Shown: piece after piece, positions 18,755 through 27,359 of the stretch
Layout: each line of letters starts with the position of its first letter
Position numbering within the stretch: position 1 is the first letter of the stretch
NCBI RefSeq assembly: GCF_022179805.1
Contig: NZ_BPUO01000001.1
Location: forward strand, 558,001-622,000
Length of the DNA stretch: 64,000 nt
Source of the DNA: Cupriavidus pauculus
GTDB lineage: Bacteria > Pseudomonadota > Gammaproteobacteria > Burkholderiales > Burkholderiaceae
Direction: 5' to 3'
The notes under the pieces: model-generated
What the model saw: only the letters and a program-made list of their open reading frames with translations
Database searches by the model: none
Told to the model about the DNA's origin: nothing
Position numbers and translations under genes: made by a program

Positions 18755-19690
18755 ATGGATATCTTTATCCAGCAGATCGTGAACGGTCTGGTGCTCGGCA
18801 GCATCTATGCGCTGATCGCACTGGGCTACACCATGGTCTACGGCATTCTGGGCATCATCAACTTCGCTCACGGCGACGTACTGATGATTGGCGCGCTGAC
18901 CGCTTTGTCGGCAATCTTGGGGCTGCAGAAATTCGCGCCCGGCCTGCCCGAATGGCTGACGCTGGTGATCGCCACGCTGATCGCCATGCCCGTCTGTGCA
19001 GTGCTTGCCTATACGATTGAACGCGTGGCTTACCGGCCGTTGCGCAATGCGCCGCGCCTGGCCCCGCTGATTACCGCGATCGGTGTCTCGATCATCCTCC
19101 AGACCATGGGGATGCTGATCTGGTCGCGCAACCCGCTGACGTTCCCGCAGCTGCTTCCTTCGGAACCGATCGACATCGGATCCACCGGCGCCACCATCAC
19201 CGGCAAGGAAATGGTCATCATTGGCCTGGCCGTGATGGTCATGGCTGGCCTGCTGGCCCTGGTGAACCGCACCAAGCTCGGCCGCGCCATGCGCGCCACC
19301 GCCGAGAACCAGAAGGTGGCGGGCCTGATGGGCGTGAACCCCAACTTCGTGATTTCGGCCACGTTCATGATCGGCGCCACGCTGGCGGCGCTGGCGGGCG
19401 TGATGATGGCCACCAACTACGGCAACGCGCACTTCTACATGGGCTTCATTCCCGGCCTGAAGGCGTTCACGGCAGCCGTGCTGGGCGGCATCGGCAACCT
19501 GGCGGGCGCCATGGTGGGCGGCATGCTGCTGGGCCTGATCGAGGCACTGGGCGCCGGCTACATCGGCGACCTGACCAACGGGGTGTTCGGCTCGAACTAC
19601 CAGGACGTGTTTGCGTTCATCGTGCTGATTACCGTACTCGTGTTCCGTCCGTCCGGCATCATGGGCGAACGCGTGGCCGATCGCGCCTGA
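18755..19690 (+). CDS. livH: branched-chain amino-acid ABC transporter permease LivH
   Basis: Inner-membrane permease, 311 residues with about eight hydrophobic segments. It starts FIQQIVNGLVLGSIYALIAL and contains GYTMVYGILGIINFAHGD, the conserved LivH opening. The cytoplasmic loop contacting the ATPases contains NRTKLGRAMRATAENQKVAG. The last segment runs through FAFIVLITVLVFRPSG. ATG at 18755 follows GCAGGAG. It is 13 bp before livM and pairs with it as a heterodimer. Confidence 0.96.
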   Translation: MDIFIQQIVNGLVLGSIYALIALGYTMVYGILGIINFAHGDVLMIGALTALSAILGLQKFAPGLPEWLTLVIATLIAMPVCAVLAYTIERVAYRPLRNAPRLAPLITAIGVSIILQTMGMLIWSRNPLTFPQLLPSEPIDIGSTGATITGKEMVIIGLAVMVMAGLLALVNRTKLGRAMRATAENQKVAGLMGVNPNFVISATFMIGATLAALAGVMMATNYGNAHFYMGFIPGLKAFTAAVLGGIGNLAGAMVGGMLLGLIEALGAGYIGDLTNGVFGSNYQDVFAFIVLITVLVFRPSGIMGERVADRA

Positions 19691-19703
19691 GGAGAGAGAA
19701 TCC

Positions 19704-20858
19704 ATGAATACTCCGATTCCATCCACGGCCGTGGCCGCGCCGTCGCGCGTGCCGGCCAAGACCCTGGCCGCGCTGCTGGTCTTCCTGGCGGTGGCGCTGT
19801 GCGCCCCGTTCTTCGTCCAGACCTTTGGCGGCAACTACTGGGTGCGCGTGCTCGACTTCGCGCTGCTGTACATCATGCTGGCGCTGGGCCTGAACATCGT
19901 GGTCGGCTTTGCCGGCCTGCTCGACCTGGGCTATATCGCGTTCTACGCGGTGGGCGCCTACAGCATGGCGCTGCTCGGGTCGCCGCACCTGTCCAACCAG
20001 TTCGAGTGGATCCACCAGCTTTTCCCGAACGGTATTCACCTGACGATGTGGCTGGTGCTGCCATGCGCGTTGCTCATCGCGGCCACCTTTGGTGTGCTGC
20101 TGGGGGCGCCGACGCTGAAGCTGCGCGGCGACTACCTGGCCATCGTGACGCTGGGCTTCGGCGAGATCATCCGGATCTTCATGAACAACCTGGACCGTCC
20201 GGTGAACATCACCAACGGCCCCAAGGGCATCACGGCGGTAGACCCGGTACATATCTTCGGCTTCGATTTCTCGAAGTCGCACGAGATCTTCGGCATGAAG
20301 TTCACGCCGGTGTTCATGTACTACTACCTGCTGGTGTTCCTGGTCATCGTGATCGTGTTCATCTGCCTGCGCCTGCAGAACTCCCGTATCGGACGCGCCT
20401 GGGTGGCCATCCGTGAAGACGAGATCGCGGCCAAGGCGATGGGTATCAACACCCGCAACATGAAGCTGCTGGCGTTTGCCATGGGCGCATCGTTCGGCGG
20501 CGCCTCGGGCGCGGTGTTCGGCGCGTTCCAGGGTTTTGTGTCGCCGGAATCGTTCACGCTGTGGGAATCGATCTACGTCCTGGCCATCGTGGTGCTGGGC
20601 GGCATGGGCCATATCCCGGGCGTGATCCTGGGCGGCATCCTGCTGGTGGGTTTCCAGGAACTGCTGCGCGTGGTGGCGGAACCGATGCAGACCGGCCTGT
20701 TCGGCCACGTGATCGTCGATGCCGAAGTGCTGCGCCAGTTGCTGTTCGGCCTGGCCCTGGTGGGGGTGATGCTGTATCGCCCGGCAGGCATCTGGCCGTC
20801 GCCGCGCAAGGAAGACCGTCCGGTGGTGCGCCGCGCGGGCAGCGTTGGCCGTTTCTGA
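19704..20858 (+). CDS. livM: branched-chain amino-acid ABC transporter permease LivM
   Basis: Second inner-membrane permease, 384 residues with about ten hydrophobic segments. The characteristic stretch is LGLNIVVGFAGLLDLGYIAF, then KLRGDYLAIVTLGFGEIIRI. The ATPase-coupling loop is SRIGRAWVAIREDEIAAKAMG. The cytoplasmic C-terminus is basic (PSPRKEDRPVVRR). ATG at 19704 has GGAGAG upstream. The gene ends 13 bp before livG. Confidence 0.96.
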   Translation: MNTPIPSTAVAAPSRVPAKTLAALLVFLAVALCAPFFVQTFGGNYWVRVLDFALLYIMLALGLNIVVGFAGLLDLGYIAFYAVGAYSMALLGSPHLSNQFEWIHQLFPNGIHLTMWLVLPCALLIAATFGVLLGAPTLKLRGDYLAIVTLGFGEIIRIFMNNLDRPVNITNGPKGITAVDPVHIFGFDFSKSHEIFGMKFTPVFMYYYLLVFLVIVIVFICLRLQNSRIGRAWVAIREDEIAAKAMGINTRNMKLLAFAMGASFGGASGAVFGAFQGFVSPESFTLWESIYVLAIVVLGGMGHIPGVILGGILLVGFQELLRVVAEPMQTGLFGHVIVDAEVLRQLLFGLALVGVMLYRPAGIWPSPRKEDRPVVRRAGSVGRF

Positions 20859-20871
20859 GCAGGAGGACACT

Positions 20872-21648
20872 ATGAGCAATTCCGAATTCCTCCTGTCCGT
20901 ACAGGGGGTCAACAAGCGTTTCGGCGGCCTGCAGGCACTGTCCGATGTGGGCCTGCAGATCAAGCCCGGTGAGATCTATGGCCTGATCGGCCCGAACGGC
21001 GCCGGCAAGACCACGTTCTTCAACGTGATCACGGGCCTGTACACGCCGGACTCCGGCGACTTCGTGCTGGGCGGCAAGCCGTATCAGCCGACGGCCGTGC
21101 ATGAAGTGGCCAAGACCGGCATCGCCCGCACGTTCCAGAACATCCGCCTGTTTGGCGACATGACCGCACTGGAAAACGTGATGGTGGGCCGCCACGTGCG
21201 CACCAAGGCCGGTATCTTTGGCGCCGTGTTCCGTCCGCCCGCGGTGCGCCGCGAGGAAGAGGGCATCGAGGACATGGCCCACGACCTGCTGGACTACGTC
21301 GGCATTGGCAAGTACGCCAATTTCACGTCGAAGAACCTGTCGTACGGCCACCAGCGCCGCCTGGAGATCGCCCGTGCGCTGGCCACGGAACCCAAGCTGC
21401 TGGCGCTGGACGAACCGGCCGCCGGCATGAACGCCACCGAGAAGGTGGAGCTGCGCGGGCTGCTGGAAAAGATCAAGAACGATGGCAAGACCATCCTGCT
21501 GATCGAGCACGACGTGAAGCTGGTGATGGGCCTGTGCAACCGCCTGACCGTGCTGGACTACGGCAAGGTCATCGCGCAGGGCCTGCCGCATGATGTCCAG
21601 AACAATCCTGCCGTGATCGAGGCCTACCTCGGCGCGTCGGCGCACTAA
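20872..21648 (+). CDS. livG: branched-chain amino-acid ABC transporter ATPase LivG
   Basis: Cytoplasmic ATPase, 258 residues. Walker A is GPNGAGKTTFF; the Q-loop region is RTFQNIRLF. The signature is the LivG-type LSYGHQRRLEIARAL, Walker B is LLALDEPAAGMN, and the switch histidine is in LLIEHDVKLVM. The start ATG at 20872 is preceded by AGGAGG; an upstream in-frame extension is not needed. It is followed 17 bp later by livF. Confidence 0.97.
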   Translation: MSNSEFLLSVQGVNKRFGGLQALSDVGLQIKPGEIYGLIGPNGAGKTTFFNVITGLYTPDSGDFVLGGKPYQPTAVHEVAKTGIARTFQNIRLFGDMTALENVMVGRHVRTKAGIFGAVFRPPAVRREEEGIEDMAHDLLDYVGIGKYANFTSKNLSYGHQRRLEIARALATEPKLLALDEPAAGMNATEKVELRGLLEKIKNDGKTILLIEHDVKLVMGLCNRLTVLDYGKVIAQGLPHDVQNNPAVIEAYLGASAH

Positions 21649-21665
21649 GGCGGGAGGCAAGCAAC

Positions 21666-22382
21666 ATGACACAGACGATTCTGAAGATTTCCGGCCTGAA
21701 GGTGTCCTACGGCGGCATTCAGGCCGTCAAGGGCGTGGACCTGGAGATCCAGGACGGTGAACTGGTGACGCTGATCGGCGCCAACGGTGCCGGCAAGACC
21801 ACGACCATGAAGGCCATCACCGGGCTGCAGGGCTGGGCCGGCGGCGATGTGGAGTACATGGGCAAGTCCATCAAGGGCGTGCCCAGCTACAAGCTGCTCA
21901 AGCAGGGCCTGGCGATGGTGCCGGAAGGCCGCGGCGTGTTCGCGCGCATGACCATCACCGAGAACCTGCAGATGGGGGCGTACACGCGTGACGACGAGGC
22001 CGGTATCAAGTCCGACATCGACCGCATGTTCGAGACGTTCCCGCGCCTGAAGGAGCGTGCCAACCAGCTGGCCGGCACGATGTCGGGCGGCGAGCAGCAG
22101 ATGCTGGCCATGGCGCGTGCGCTGATGAGCCAGCCCAAGCTGCTGCTGCTGGACGAACCGTCGATGGGTCTCTCGCCGATCATGGTCGAGAAGATCTTCG
22201 AGGTGGTGCGTACCGTGTCGTCACAGGGCGTGACCGTGCTGCTGGTGGAGCAGAACGCCCGCCTGGCGCTGCAGGCCGCGCACCGCGGCTACGTGATGGA
22301 GTCCGGCCTGATCACCATGAGCGGCGACGCCAAGCAGATGCTGGACGACCCGAAGGTGCGGGCGGCGTATCTGGGGGAGTAA
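21666..22382 (+). CDS. livF: branched-chain amino-acid ABC transporter ATPase LivF
   Basis: Second cytoplasmic ATPase, 238 residues. Walker A is GANGAGKTTTM, the LivF-typical MVPEGRGVFARMT follows the Q-loop, the signature is MSGGEQQMLAMARAL, Walker B is LLLLDEPSMGLSP, and the switch region is LLVEQNARLAL. Last gene of the liv operon; a REP-like palindrome and a bidirectional terminator follow. Confidence 0.97.
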   Translation: MTQTILKISGLKVSYGGIQAVKGVDLEIQDGELVTLIGANGAGKTTTMKAITGLQGWAGGDVEYMGKSIKGVPSYKLLKQGLAMVPEGRGVFARMTITENLQMGAYTRDDEAGIKSDIDRMFETFPRLKERANQLAGTMSGGEQQMLAMARALMSQPKLLLLDEPSMGLSPIMVEKIFEVVRTVSSQGVTVLLVEQNARLALQAAHRGYVMESGLITMSGDAKQMLDDPKVRAAYLGE

Positions 22383-22397
22383 CCCACCGTCAGGCGT

Positions 22398-22430
22398 GCT
22401 CCCCTCTCCCGCGAAGTGGGAAAGGGGAGC
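22398..22430. repeat. REP-like palindrome 1
   Basis: GCTCCCCTCTCCC (22398-22410) pairs with GGGAAAGGGGAGC (22418-22430), with one mismatch. A member of the window's CCCCTCTCCC family, located 3' of livF. Confidence 0.8.
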
Positions 22431-22452
22431 AAAAACAGCAAGCAGCAACCGA

Positions 22453-22482
22453 AAAAAAGCCTCGCAACCGCGAGGCTTTTTT
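22453..22482. terminator. bidirectional terminator between livF and argD
   Basis: A perfect 12-bp stem pairs AAAAAAGCCTCG (22453-22464) with CGAGGCTTTTTT (22471-22482) around a short loop. There are T-runs on both strands, and it sits between convergent genes. Confidence 0.92.
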
Positions 22483-22498
22483 CTTTGCACCAGCTTAC

Positions 22499-23686
22499 TT
22501 ACGCCAGCTTCTTCAGCAGATCGCGCAGCATGCCGATCATCTGGTCGATCTCTTCGCGCGTCACGTTCAGGGCCGGCATGAAGCGCAGCAGGTTCGGGCG
22601 CGGTGCGTTCAGCAGCAGGCCAGTCGGATTCATCTCGCGGGCTTCTTCCACGATCTGCGGGCCGATGTCCTTGCCCAGCACCAGTGCGCGCAGCAGGCCT
22701 TCACCGCGTTCGCCACCCAGGCCGAACTCGGCGGACAGCGCCAGCAGTTGCTCGCGCAGGTACTGGCCCTTGGCCTTCACGTCATCCAGGAAGCCCGGCG
22801 CGGTCAGTTGCGAGATCACCGAGCTGCCCACCGCCGTCATCAGCGGGTTGCCGTTGTAGGTACCGCCCTGGTCGCCGGCCTCGAAGCTGGCCACATCGGC
22901 CTTGCACAGCAGCGCGGAGAGGGGCACGCCACCGCCGATGCCCTTGCCCAGCGTCATGATGTCCGGCTCAACGCCCGACAGTTCGTACGCGAACAACGTG
23001 CCGCAGCGGCCGCAGCCGGTCTGCACTTCATCGACGATCAGCAGCAGCTTGTGCTTGTCGGCCAGCGCGCGCAGCCCCTGCATGAATTCGCGGCTGGCGG
23101 GGATCACGCCGCCTTCGCCCTGCACCGGCTCCAGCATGATGCCGACCGTCTTGTCGGTGATCAGCTTTTCCACCGATGCCAGGTCGTTGAGCTCGGCCTT
23201 CGGGAAGCCCGGCACCTGCGGCGCGAAGATCGTGTCCCAGCCGGCCTTGCCCGACGCGCTCATGGTCGCCAGCGTGCGGCCATGGAAGCTGTGGTCCATC
23301 GTGATGATCTCGAAGGCGCCGTTCTTGTGCTTGCGGCCCCATTTGCGCGCCAGCTTGATCGCGCCTTCGTTGGCTTCGGCGCCGCTGTTGGCGAAGAACA
23401 CCTTGTCGAAGCAGCTGTTGTCGGTCAGCTGGCCGGCCAGCTTCAGCATCGGCTCGTTGTAGAACGCCGGGCTCGGGTTCAGCAGCTTGCGCGCCTGCTT
23501 TTCCAGCGCCTCGATCATGCCCTCGTTCGAGTGGCCCAGTGCGTTGACTGCCCAGCCCTGCACGAAATCCAGATAGCGCTTGCCGTTATGGTCCGTCAGC
23601 CACGAGCCCTTGCCTTCGGTGAAGACCAGTTCGGGGCGGTTGGTGATGTACATCAGCGATTGGACGGGAAACTCAGCAAATGCCAT
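22499..23686 (-). CDS. argD: acetylornithine aminotransferase (class III PLP enzyme)
   Basis: PLP aminotransferase of 395 residues, probably converting N-acetylglutamate semialdehyde to N-acetylornithine in arginine synthesis. Motifs are [54 protein letters not shown] and the PLP lysine Lys248 in [15 protein letters not shown]. Start ATG at 23686, with AGGAG 7 nt upstream on the minus strand; an 18-residue upstream extension is less likely. It stands alone, not with other arg genes, so ornithine or other omega-amino substrates remain possible. Confidence 0.9.
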   Translation of the reverse strand: MAFAEFPVQSLMYITNRPELVFTEGKGSWLTDHNGKRYLDFVQGWAVNALGHSNEGMIEALEKQARKLLNPSPAFYNEPMLKLAGQLTDNSCFDKVFFANSGAEANEGAIKLARKWGRKHKNGAFEIITMDHSFHGRTLATMSASGKAGWDTIFAPQVPGFPKAELNDLASVEKLITDKTVGIMLEPVQGEGGVIPASREFMQGLRALADKHKLLLIVDEVQTGCGRCGTLFAYELSGVEPDIMTLGKGIGGGVPLSALLCKADVASFEAGDQGGTYNGNPLMTAVGSSVISQLTAPGFLDDVKAKGQYLREQLLALSAEFGLGGERGEGLLRALVLGKDIGPQIVEEAREMNPTGLLLNAPRPNLLRFMPALNVTREEIDQMIGMLRDLLKKLA

Positions 23687-23720
23687 GGCGGACTCCTGGG
23701 GTCGGCATGAAACGATGGAC

Positions 23721-23758
23721 GGACAAAAACAAAAAGCCACGGGGGTTGCCCGTGGCTT
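23721..23758 (-). terminator. terminator downstream of the flavin reductase gene
   Basis: AAGCCACGGG (23734-23743) pairs with CCCGTGGCTT (23749-23758). Read on the minus strand the stem is followed by TTTTTGTTTTTG, so it ends the reductase transcript about 190 bp after its stop and before argD. Confidence 0.8.
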
Positions 23759-23946
23759 GTTGACCTGAACAGACGCTGTCTACGGTCAGCCGCGCGGCAC
23801 CCCGGTGGGGAGCAACGTACGTGCGCGGCGTCGGATCATGGCGGTGTTCATGGCGGCCAATATAAAACGCATGCGTCCGGGTGTCAAAGCGAAATTTGGC
23901 AGACCCGGGTGGCATTGTTGTGTCGACGGAACGGCCGGCCGAGCGA

Positions 23947-25002
23947 TCAGGCAGCCCCGGCGGGGTGCAGATCGGCCTCGGACGTGAACGAATCGGCGAA
24001 GAACGCGTCCTCGTGCAGCTTGCACTGTGCCGTGAAATCGGTGCGGGCGGCGTTGACCATCACCGGCGCGCCGCAGGCATACACCTCGTGCGCGGACAGG
24101 TCCGGGTGGTCGGCCATCACGGCCTGGTGGACAAAGCCGGTGCGGCCCGTCCAGTTGTCGTCGGCCGTCGCGTTGGACACCACGGGCACGTACTTGAAGT
24201 TCGGCAGGTCGCGCGCCCACTGCTCGCACAGCGCGTGCATGTACAGGTCGGCCGGACGGCGGCCACCCCAGTACAGCGTCATCGGGCGCGTGATACCGGT
24301 GTAGGCGGCGTGTTCGACGATGGCCTTGATCGGGGCGAAACCGGTGCCCGAAGCCAGCAGCACGATCGGTGCATCCGATTCCTCGCGCAGGAAGAAGCTG
24401 CCCAGCGGGCCTTCGAAGCGCAGGATGTCGCGGTCCTTCATGGCCGGCATGCCTTCCTTGGCGCCGAACACGTAGTCGGTGAACGCGCCGCCGGGCATGT
24501 GGCGGATGTGCAGTTCGATCGGGCCTTCCTCGTGCGGCGGCGTGGCGATCGAATAGCTGCGGCGCTTGCCGTCGCGCAGCAGGAATTCCACGTACTGGCC
24601 GGCCAGGAACTGCATGCGCTCGGTGGCGGGCAGTTGCAGCTTGATGGCGATCACGTCGTCGGCCAGGCGTTCCATGGTGGCAACGCGGCAGGGGATCTTC
24701 TTGATCGGGATATCGCCGGCGCCGTGCACTTCACGGCACTCGATGGTGATGTCTGACGTGGCGTTGGCGCAGCAGAACAGCGCGCGGCCCTCGGTCTTTT
24801 CCTGGGCGGTCAGGGCCGACGCGGCATGGTCGCCCTGCTGGATCGTGCCTTCGACGACGCGGCCCTTGCATGACCCGCAGGCGCCGTTCTTGCAGCCGTA
24901 CGGCAGGCCGATGCTATGGCGCAGCGCGGCGCCCAGGATGGTTTCGTCGGCGGCCACTTCGAACTTGTGGCCACTCGGCATGACGGTAACTTGATAAGCC
25001 AT
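23947..25002 (-). CDS. 2Fe-2S ferredoxin-NAD(P)H flavin reductase
   Basis: Single-chain electron-transfer flavoprotein, 351 residues. An N-terminal plant-type ferredoxin domain (residues 1-90) has the ligands in CKNGACGSCKG and a later Cys in LFCCAN. It is followed by an FAD-binding ferredoxin-reductase domain (RRSYSIATPP) and an NAD(P)-binding domain (LLASGTGFAPIKAIVEH, then YWGGRRPADLY and VYACGAPVMV). This domain order is shared by CDP-6-deoxy-3,4-glucoseen reductases and by oxygenase reductase components. No oxygenase or sugar gene is nearby, so the partner is unknown. Start ATG at 25002; the divergent SDR starts only 10 bp away. Confidence 0.85.
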   Translation of the reverse strand: MAYQVTVMPSGHKFEVAADETILGAALRHSIGLPYGCKNGACGSCKGRVVEGTIQQGDHAASALTAQEKTEGRALFCCANATSDITIECREVHGAGDIPIKKIPCRVATMERLADDVIAIKLQLPATERMQFLAGQYVEFLLRDGKRRSYSIATPPHEEGPIELHIRHMPGGAFTDYVFGAKEGMPAMKDRDILRFEGPLGSFFLREESDAPIVLLASGTGFAPIKAIVEHAAYTGITRPMTLYWGGRRPADLYMHALCEQWARDLPNFKYVPVVSNATADDNWTGRTGFVHQAVMADHPDLSAHEVYACGAPVMVNAARTDFTAQCKLHEDAFFADSFTSEADLHPAGAA

Positions 25003-25012
25003 AATCGGGTCT

Positions 25013-26038
25013 ATGAACCAAATTCTGTCGCCGCAAGCGGCGTTGTCTTCCCCACAGGGCATACGGCATCGGCGGCTGGGCCGTCCGCGCCTGCTGATCG
25101 TTGGTTGCGGCGATGTCGGCACCCGCGTCCTGCGCGTGCTGGCCACGCGCATGCGCGTGTTCGCCGTGACCTCGCAACCCGCCCGGCAAGCCGAGTTGCG
25201 CGCCGCCGGCGCGGTGCCGCTGGTGGCCGATCTGGATCGGCCCGCCACGCTGGCGCGGCTGTCGCGGCTGGCGGACCGGGTCATTGACCTGGCGCCGCCG
25301 CCCGGACAGGGCGATGGCGATCCGCGCACACGGGCGTTGCTCGGGGCGTTGCGGCGCGCGAACTGGCGCCAGACGCGCGCGCGGCGCCTGGGCGCCAGCG
25401 AGGCCGCCATTCTACCCGAGCAGGGCTGGCATCGCGCGTTTGACGCGGGGTCGCGGCCGAGGTCCGCCGGGACGTTCGTCTACGCCAGCACCACGGGCGT
25501 GTACGGCGACCGTGGCGGCGCCCGCGTGCAGGAATTCCACGCGGTGCGTCCCCAGACGGCACGGGCCCGGCGTCGTGTGGCGGCGGAGTCGGACGTACGC
25601 GCCTTTGGCCGCGACGCCGGCTGGCGCGCCAGCATTGTCCGCATTCCCGGCATCTACGCGGAAGACCGCCTGCCCGTGGCGCGCCTGCACAAGGGCACGC
25701 CGGCGCTGGCGCCCCAGGACGACGTCTATACGAGCCACATCCACGCCGACGACCTCGCGCGGGCGATGATCGCGGCGCTCTGGCGCGGCCGCCCCCAGCG
25801 CGTGGTGCATGCCAGCGACGACACCGAATTGCGCATGGCCGATTACTTCGACCTCGTGGCCGACCGCAAGGGCCTGCCGCGCCCGCCGCGCATCAGCCGC
25901 CAGCAGGCACGCGAAACCATCGACGCCAATCTGCTCAGCTTCATGAGCGAATCGCGCCGGTTGGACAACCGGAGGCTCAAGCGGGAGTTGCGGCTGAGGC
26001 TCAGGTATCCGACGGTGGCGGCGTTTTTTGATCGGTAG
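25013..26038 (+). CDS. atypical SDR / NAD-dependent epimerase-like protein
   Basis: 341-residue Rossmann protein of unknown substrate. The N-terminal nucleotide loop is LLIVGCGDVGTRVL, followed by LAPPPGQG and the SDR strand VYASTTGVYGD, as in the YeeZ-like group. At the place where classical SDRs have YxxxK, the sequence reads RPQTARARRRVAAES, with no Tyr/Lys pair in register. Later motifs are RIPGIYAEDRLP and TSHIHADDLARAM, typical of the epimerase family. The first ATG (25013) lies only 10 bp from the divergent reductase start; a slightly later start is possible because the first 25 residues are not part of the fold. Confidence 0.75.
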   Translation: MNQILSPQAALSSPQGIRHRRLGRPRLLIVGCGDVGTRVLRVLATRMRVFAVTSQPARQAELRAAGAVPLVADLDRPATLARLSRLADRVIDLAPPPGQGDGDPRTRALLGALRRANWRQTRARRLGASEAAILPEQGWHRAFDAGSRPRSAGTFVYASTTGVYGDRGGARVQEFHAVRPQTARARRRVAAESDVRAFGRDAGWRASIVRIPGIYAEDRLPVARLHKGTPALAPQDDVYTSHIHADDLARAMIAALWRGRPQRVVHASDDTELRMADYFDLVADRKGLPRPPRISRQQARETIDANLLSFMSESRRLDNRRLKRELRLRLRYPTVAAFFDR

Positions 26039-26063
26039 GACTGCTTAAATTCCCCCTGGGCTA

Positions 26064-26096
26064 GCTCCCCTCTCCCACTGCGCGGGAGAGGGGAGC
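26064..26096. repeat. REP-like palindrome 2
   Basis: A perfect 13-bp stem pairs GCTCCCCTCTCCC (26064-26076) with GGGAGAGGGGAGC (26084-26096) around ACTGCGC. It is followed by a run of A. Located 3' of the SDR gene. Confidence 0.85.
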
Positions 26097-26180
26097 AAAA
26101 AAGCACGCGCGACGGGGGCGCACCCTCCCCAGCAAGCCCCGCCCCAGGCACACCCCTTGCATCCCAGTCCGCCTACCACC

Positions 26181-26194
26181 CCTGTATAGACAAG
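26181..26194. promoter_or_regulatory. candidate HutC operator 1
   Basis: CCTGTATAGACAAG shares the 11-mer CTGTATAGACA with the site before hutH. It is an imperfect palindrome of the GntR/HutC type, about 200 bp upstream of the transporter start. Confidence 0.65.
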
Positions 26195-26322
26195 ACGGTG
26201 CATCCGCCCGCTGTCCGGTGATTCCCTTAGGTGCATTGCAACACCCATATGCACCGCAAGGGCGCGCCATAACTGGCGTCGTGCATGCCGCACTTGCCTG
26301 ATGACTCAGGTAAACCCCCGAT

Positions 26323-26351
26323 TTGACTTGTATATACAGGATTGCTAGATT
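26323..26351 (+). promoter_or_regulatory. promoter of the hut transporter genes
   Basis: TTGACT (26323-26328), a 17-bp spacer and TAGATT (26346-26351) make a plausible sigma-70 promoter. The spacer is filled by the HutC-like palindrome at 26327-26340, a classical repression layout. Confidence 0.6.
26327..26340. promoter_or_regulatory. candidate HutC operator 2
   Basis: CTTGTATATACAGG, a near-perfect palindrome matching the family core TGTATA(T/G)ACA, lies between the -35 and -10 hexamers of the transporter promoter. Confidence 0.75.
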
Positions 26352-26383
26352 GCCCCCACACCACGACTGATGGAGCCGACAGC

Positions 26384-27346
26384 ATGAAGCTGCCCCTGCC
26401 GTTCCGTATTGCCGCAGTAGCGTCCACCCTTGCCGCCACCGTGCTGGCCACGCCAGCGCATGCCCAGAACACGCCGGTGGCGCTTGGCATGAGCGGCTGG
26501 ACCGGCTTCGCGCCGCTGTCGCTGGCCGACAAGGCGGGCATCTTCAAGAAGAACGGGCTCGACGTCGAGATCAAGATGATTCCGCAGAAGGATCGGCACC
26601 TGGCGCTGGCGTCGGGCGCGATCCAGTGCGCGGCGACCACGGTCGAGACCCATGTGGCGTGGAATGCCAATGGCGTGCCGATCACGCAGATCGTGCAGCT
26701 CGACAAGTCCTACGGCGCCGATGGCCTGGCCGTGCGCGGCGATGTGAAGGGATTTGCCGACCTCAAGGGCAAGACGATCGGCGTCGATGCACCGGGCACC
26801 GCGCCGTACTTCGGCCTGGCCTGGATGCTGAAGAAGAACGGCATGACGCTCAAGGACGTCAAGCTGACCACGCTGTCGCCGCAGGCCGCCGCGCAGGCGT
26901 TCGTGGCCGGACAGAACGATGGCGCGATGACCTACGAGCCGTACCTGTCGACGGTGCGCGCCAATCCGGACAAGGGCAAGATCCTGGCCACCACGCTCGA
27001 CTATCCGATGGTGACCGACACGCTGGGCTGCGCGCCGAAATGGCTCAAGGACAATCCCAAGGCTGCGCAGGCGCTGGTCGACAGCTACTTCGAGGCGCTG
27101 GAGATGATCGCCAAGGATCCGGCCAAGTCGAACGAGATCATGGGCGCGGCGGTCAAGCAGACCGGCGAGCAGTTCGCCAAGTCGTCGGCCTACCTGCGCT
27201 GGCAGGACAAGGCGGCCAACCAGAAATTCTTCGCGGGCGAGCTGGCCAGCTTCAGCAAGGAAGCAGCCGACGTGCTCAAGGACATCGGCGTGATCCGCCA
27301 GGTGCCCGACGTGACGGCGATCTATGACGCCCGATACCTCAAGTAA
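26384..27346 (+). CDS. SsuA/TauA-type ABC transporter substrate-binding protein in the hut regulon
   Basis: Periplasmic binding protein of the NMT1/SsuA (type II) family, 320 residues. It has a cleavable signal peptide of about 27 residues ending in ATPAHAQ. The mature protein shows LGMSGWTGFAPLSLADKAGIF, then GADGLAVRGD and LKGKTIGVDAPGTAPYFGL, the family core. Start ATG at 26384 has GGAG 8 nt upstream. It is followed by a permease and an ATPase gene and then hutC, with two HutC-like operators upstream. This context suggests uptake of histidine, urocanate or a related imidazole, although the family is best known for sulfonates, nitrate and thiamine precursors. Confidence 0.85.
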   Translation: MKLPLPFRIAAVASTLAATVLATPAHAQNTPVALGMSGWTGFAPLSLADKAGIFKKNGLDVEIKMIPQKDRHLALASGAIQCAATTVETHVAWNANGVPITQIVQLDKSYGADGLAVRGDVKGFADLKGKTIGVDAPGTAPYFGLAWMLKKNGMTLKDVKLTTLSPQAAAQAFVAGQNDGAMTYEPYLSTVRANPDKGKILATTLDYPMVTDTLGCAPKWLKDNPKAAQALVDSYFEALEMIAKDPAKSNEIMGAAVKQTGEQFAKSSAYLRWQDKAANQKFFAGELASFSKEAADVLKDIGVIRQVPDVTAIYDARYLK

Positions 27347-27359
27347 GCCGGAGGCCGCC

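Larger units (their letters stand above)
26039..26383. other. 345-bp regulatory region before the hut transporter
   Basis: No gene. It contains a REP-like palindrome (26064-26096), two candidate HutC operators (26181-26194 and 26327-26340) and a promoter overlapping the second operator. The two operators are 146 bp apart, close to 14 helical turns. Confidence 0.6.
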
